A stretch of 64,000 nucleotides of DNA from an uncultured Oscillospiraceae bacterium (GTDB lineage Bacteria > Bacillota > Clostridia > Oscillospirales > Oscillospiraceae). A program made the translations under genes and the position numbers. The stretch covers positions 1 to 64,000 of the forward strand of contig CANRHH010000007.1 in NCBI GenBank assembly GCA_947630375.1, written 5' to 3'. This document shows positions 62,188 to 64,000 of this stretch, piece after piece (the first letter of the stretch is position 1; each line of letters begins with the position of its first letter). The notes below the pieces were generated by a model, which saw nothing but the letters and a program-made list of their open reading frames with translations, did not search any database and was not told the DNA's origin.

Positions 62188-62810
62188 CAGGCGTACACCT
62201 CCTCGATCTTGGCCAGCGCGGCCTTATCCACGATCAGCTTGCCGCCGGTCAGAATGCTGTAAGGGCTGAGGATCGTGGCCACGGTGGTGGAGACGCCCTC
62301 GATGTTCCGGGCGGACTTGACCACCTTTTCGTCCACGGACTCGGTGACCACCAGGGCCTTGCCGCTGACGCCCAGCTTGTTCAGGAAGTTCTGGAACACC
62401 TTGGTCTTGATCTCTTCCATCTGCAGGCCGTCGATGACCAGGATCTCTTCCTCCGCCGCCTTGGCGGACAGAGCGGACTTGAGAGCCAGGCGCTTGACCT
62501 TCTTGTTGAGCCGGTAGCTGTAATCCCGGGGCTTGGGGGCAAAGGCCACGCCGCCGTGGGTCCACACCGGGGAGCCGGCGTAACCGGCGCGGGCACGGCC
62601 GGTGCCCTTCTGGCGCCAGGGCTTGCGGGTGGTATAGGAAACCTCGCCCTTGGTGAGGGCGCTCTGAGTGCCCTGGCGGCAATTGGCCAGATGGTTCTTG
62701 ACGGAGTCGTGCAGGACGCTCTTGTTGGGCTCGATACCGAAAACGGCCTCGGAGAGCTGGATCTCGCCGATCTTCTCGCCTGCCATGTTGTAAACGTTCG
62801 CTTTAGGCAT
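62187..62810 (-). CDS. rplD: Ribosomal protein L4
   Basis: 207 residues: extended loop TRKPWRQKGTGRARAGYAGS, PVWTHGGVAFAPKPRDYSYR; C-terminal globular part with ILVIDGLQMEEIKTKVFQNF. Confidence 0.97.
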   Translation of the reverse strand: MPKANVYNMAGEKIGEIQLSEAVFGIEPNKSVLHDSVKNHLANCRQGTQSALTKGEVSYTTRKPWRQKGTGRARAGYAGSPVWTHGGVAFAPKPRDYSYRLNKKVKRLALKSALSAKAAEEEILVIDGLQMEEIKTKVFQNFLNKLGVSGKALVVTESVDEKVVKSARNIEGVSTTVATILSPYSILTGGKLIVDKAALAKIEEVYA

Positions 62811-62829
62811 TTATGCTGCTCTCCTTTCT

Positions 62830-63558
62830 TTACTTGGTACGGGCGGAAGCCTTCTGCGGGTTGACACGGGCGGAAGCCTTCTGCGGGTTGACGCTGACAC
62901 CGGCGCCCTCGCCCTTCTTGACAGGCTGGGTCCGAACGGCGTCACGGATATAGACGATGCTGCCCTTGGGGCCGGGGACCGCGCCGCGGATGGCGATCAT
63001 GTTCATCTCCGCGTCCACGCGCACCACATCCAGGTTCTGGACGGTGACCTGATCCACGCCCATGTGGCCGGCCTGATGCTTGCCCGGGAAGATGCGGGAG
63101 GGGTCCGTGCTGGAGCCCATGGAGCCCGCGTGCCGGTGGACGGGACCGCCGCCGTGGCTGGTGGGGGTCCGGCCCTGGCCGTAGCGCTTGACCACGCCGG
63201 CATAGCCCTTGCCCTTGCTGGTGCCGGTCACGTCGATCTTGTCGCCCTCGGCGAAAATATCGGCCTTGACCACGTCGCCCACTTCAAATTTCTCGCTGTC
63301 CTCAAGGCGGAACTCCTTGAGATGCTTCACCATGCCCACGCCGGCCTTCTTCAGATGGCCCTGCTCAGGCTTGGAGAGCTTCTTTTCGGACACTTCCTCG
63401 TATCCGAACTGAACGGCGCTGTAGCCTTCCTTTTCCTCGGTCATCTTCTGCACGACCACGCAGGGGCCGGCCTCGATGACGGTCACGGGAATGACCTTGC
63501 CGCTCTCGTCGAAGATCTGCGTCATGCCGACCTTCTTGCCGATGATGGCTTTCTTCAT
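62830..63558 (-). CDS. rplC: Ribosomal protein L3 with duplicated C-terminal nonapeptide
   Basis: 242 residues: [60 protein letters not shown]. The usual ~210 residues are followed by a tail with VNPQKASAR twice in a row, encoded by two identical 27-bp units (62839-62865, 62866-62892). Confidence 0.97.
   Translation of the reverse strand: MKKAIIGKKVGMTQIFDESGKVIPVTVIEAGPCVVVQKMTEEKEGYSAVQFGYEEVSEKKLSKPEQGHLKKAGVGMVKHLKEFRLEDSEKFEVGDVVKADIFAEGDKIDVTGTSKGKGYAGVVKRYGQGRTPTSHGGGPVHRHAGSMGSSTDPSRIFPGKHQAGHMGVDQVTVQNLDVVRVDAEMNMIAIRGAVPGPKGSIVYIRDAVRTQPVKKGEGAGVSVNPQKASARVNPQKASARTK
62839..62892 (-). repeat. Tandem 27-bp duplication in rplC
   Basis: Two exact 27-bp copies, in frame, giving [18 protein letters not shown] near the L3 C-terminus. 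Confidence 0.95.
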
Positions 63559-63701
63559 GCTTTTATTTCCTCCTAACGGTTATTGGTTGCCTCGCATGGC
63601 CGCCCGGTTCCGCCGGGCCCCAGAGGCTGGCAACTTAACCCGCCCGCATACGCAAGCTGCGGGCACTGGGTTATTGATAAGGTGTGCGTGCCGGCCGGGA
63701 C
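63559..63701 (-). other. Structured rpsJ-rplC spacer
   Basis: 143 bp. On the minus strand AACCC.GCCCGCA...TGCGGGCGGGTT (63631-63672) and a second hairpin around CCCGGCGGAACCGGG (63601-63640 zone, closed by GTTGCC/GGCAAC) can form. It is an uncommon place for a leader structure, between S10 and L3. Confidence 0.5.
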
Positions 63702-63998
63702 TTACAGCTTGATCTCGATCTCGACGCCGGCGGGGACTTCCAGGTTCATCAGAGCTTCCACGGTCTTCTGGGTGGGGCTCATGATGTCGATCAGGCGCTT
63801 GTGGGTGCGCCGCTCGAACTGCTCCCGGCTGTCCTTATACTTGTGAACGGCCCGGAGGATGGTGACGATCTCGGTCTTGGTGGGCAGGGGGATCGGTCCG
63901 GAGACCTTCGCGTCCGTGCGCTTGGCCGCTTCGACGATCGTCTCGGCCGCCTTGTCGATCAGCTGGTGATCGTAGGCCTTGAGGCGGATGCGGATCAT
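63702..63998 (-). CDS. rpsJ: Ribosomal protein S10
   Basis: 98 residues as seen: [60 protein letters not shown]. Usual length is ~102-103, so the true start may lie a few codons beyond the window edge. Confidence 0.95.
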   Translation of the reverse strand: MIRIRLKAYDHQLIDKAAETIVEAAKRTDAKVSGPIPLPTKTEIVTILRAVHKYKDSREQFERRTHKRLIDIMSPTQKTVEALMNLEVPAGVEIEIKL

Positions 63999-64000
63999 GT

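Overview
The window is high-GC bacterial chromosome from a Firmicute of class Clostridia. The complete S10-spc-alpha ribosomal block, the CIRCE-controlled groESL, strong AGGAGG ribosome sites and protein sequences that read like Oscillospiraceae (Oscillibacter/Flavonifractor type) suggest this. The assignment is inference from gene content and style; no rRNA is present.

Left part (1-7800). A minus-strand operon starts with a 33-residue peptide gene (2893-2994). It continues through an HPr-kinase-like protein, a PqqD-like protein, an S26 peptidase and a nucleotidyltransferase whose C-terminus turns into a TupA-like ATP-grasp domain and leaves the window. This looks like a RiPP (ribosomal peptide) cluster. 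Just upstream, two exact 26-bp inverted repeats (3115-3140 and 3547-3572) enclose a 406-bp segment. It carries a good promoter that points away from the operon in this assembly, plus the decayed ends of a tyrosine integrase gene. This is the structure of an invertible, phase-variable promoter, drawn here in its OFF state. A full-length relative with an intact integrase and a near-identical site lies at 36433-38036. Housekeeping genes follow (YhaN/YhaO-like pair, YmdB-like phosphodiesterase).

Mobile island (about 7987-25640). It starts directly after a tRNA-Arg gene and has lower GC. It holds a XRE regulator, an M48 peptidase, a TerB-like protein and a glycine-zipper membrane protein (candidate defence module). 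Mobilization genes follow: integrase, MobP-type relaxase with an in-frame amber codon, accessory protein, HTH proteins. After these come a zinc-ribbon protein, a lipoprotein, a DUF4160/DUF2442 pair, an orphan type I restriction subunit and an hsdS-deoR chimera. A short repeat occurs three times in the island's non-coding DNA.

Middle (25640-47600). Copper control and export (csoR, copA fused to copZ), a YbaK/ProX-type deacylase, cstA, an RNA methyltransferase, a lipid kinase and groESL come first. The integrase element follows. Then come a LacI-regulated sugar ABC importer with malQ, and an M20 peptidase operon with two membrane proteins.

Right part (48174-64000). One minus-strand run of translation genes covers rpsJ to rplQ, including secY, adk, map, infA and rpoA. 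It shows a few local oddities: a duplicated C-terminal repeat in L3, an Arg/Gly-rich S3 tail and a 255-bp structured gap between S14 and S8.
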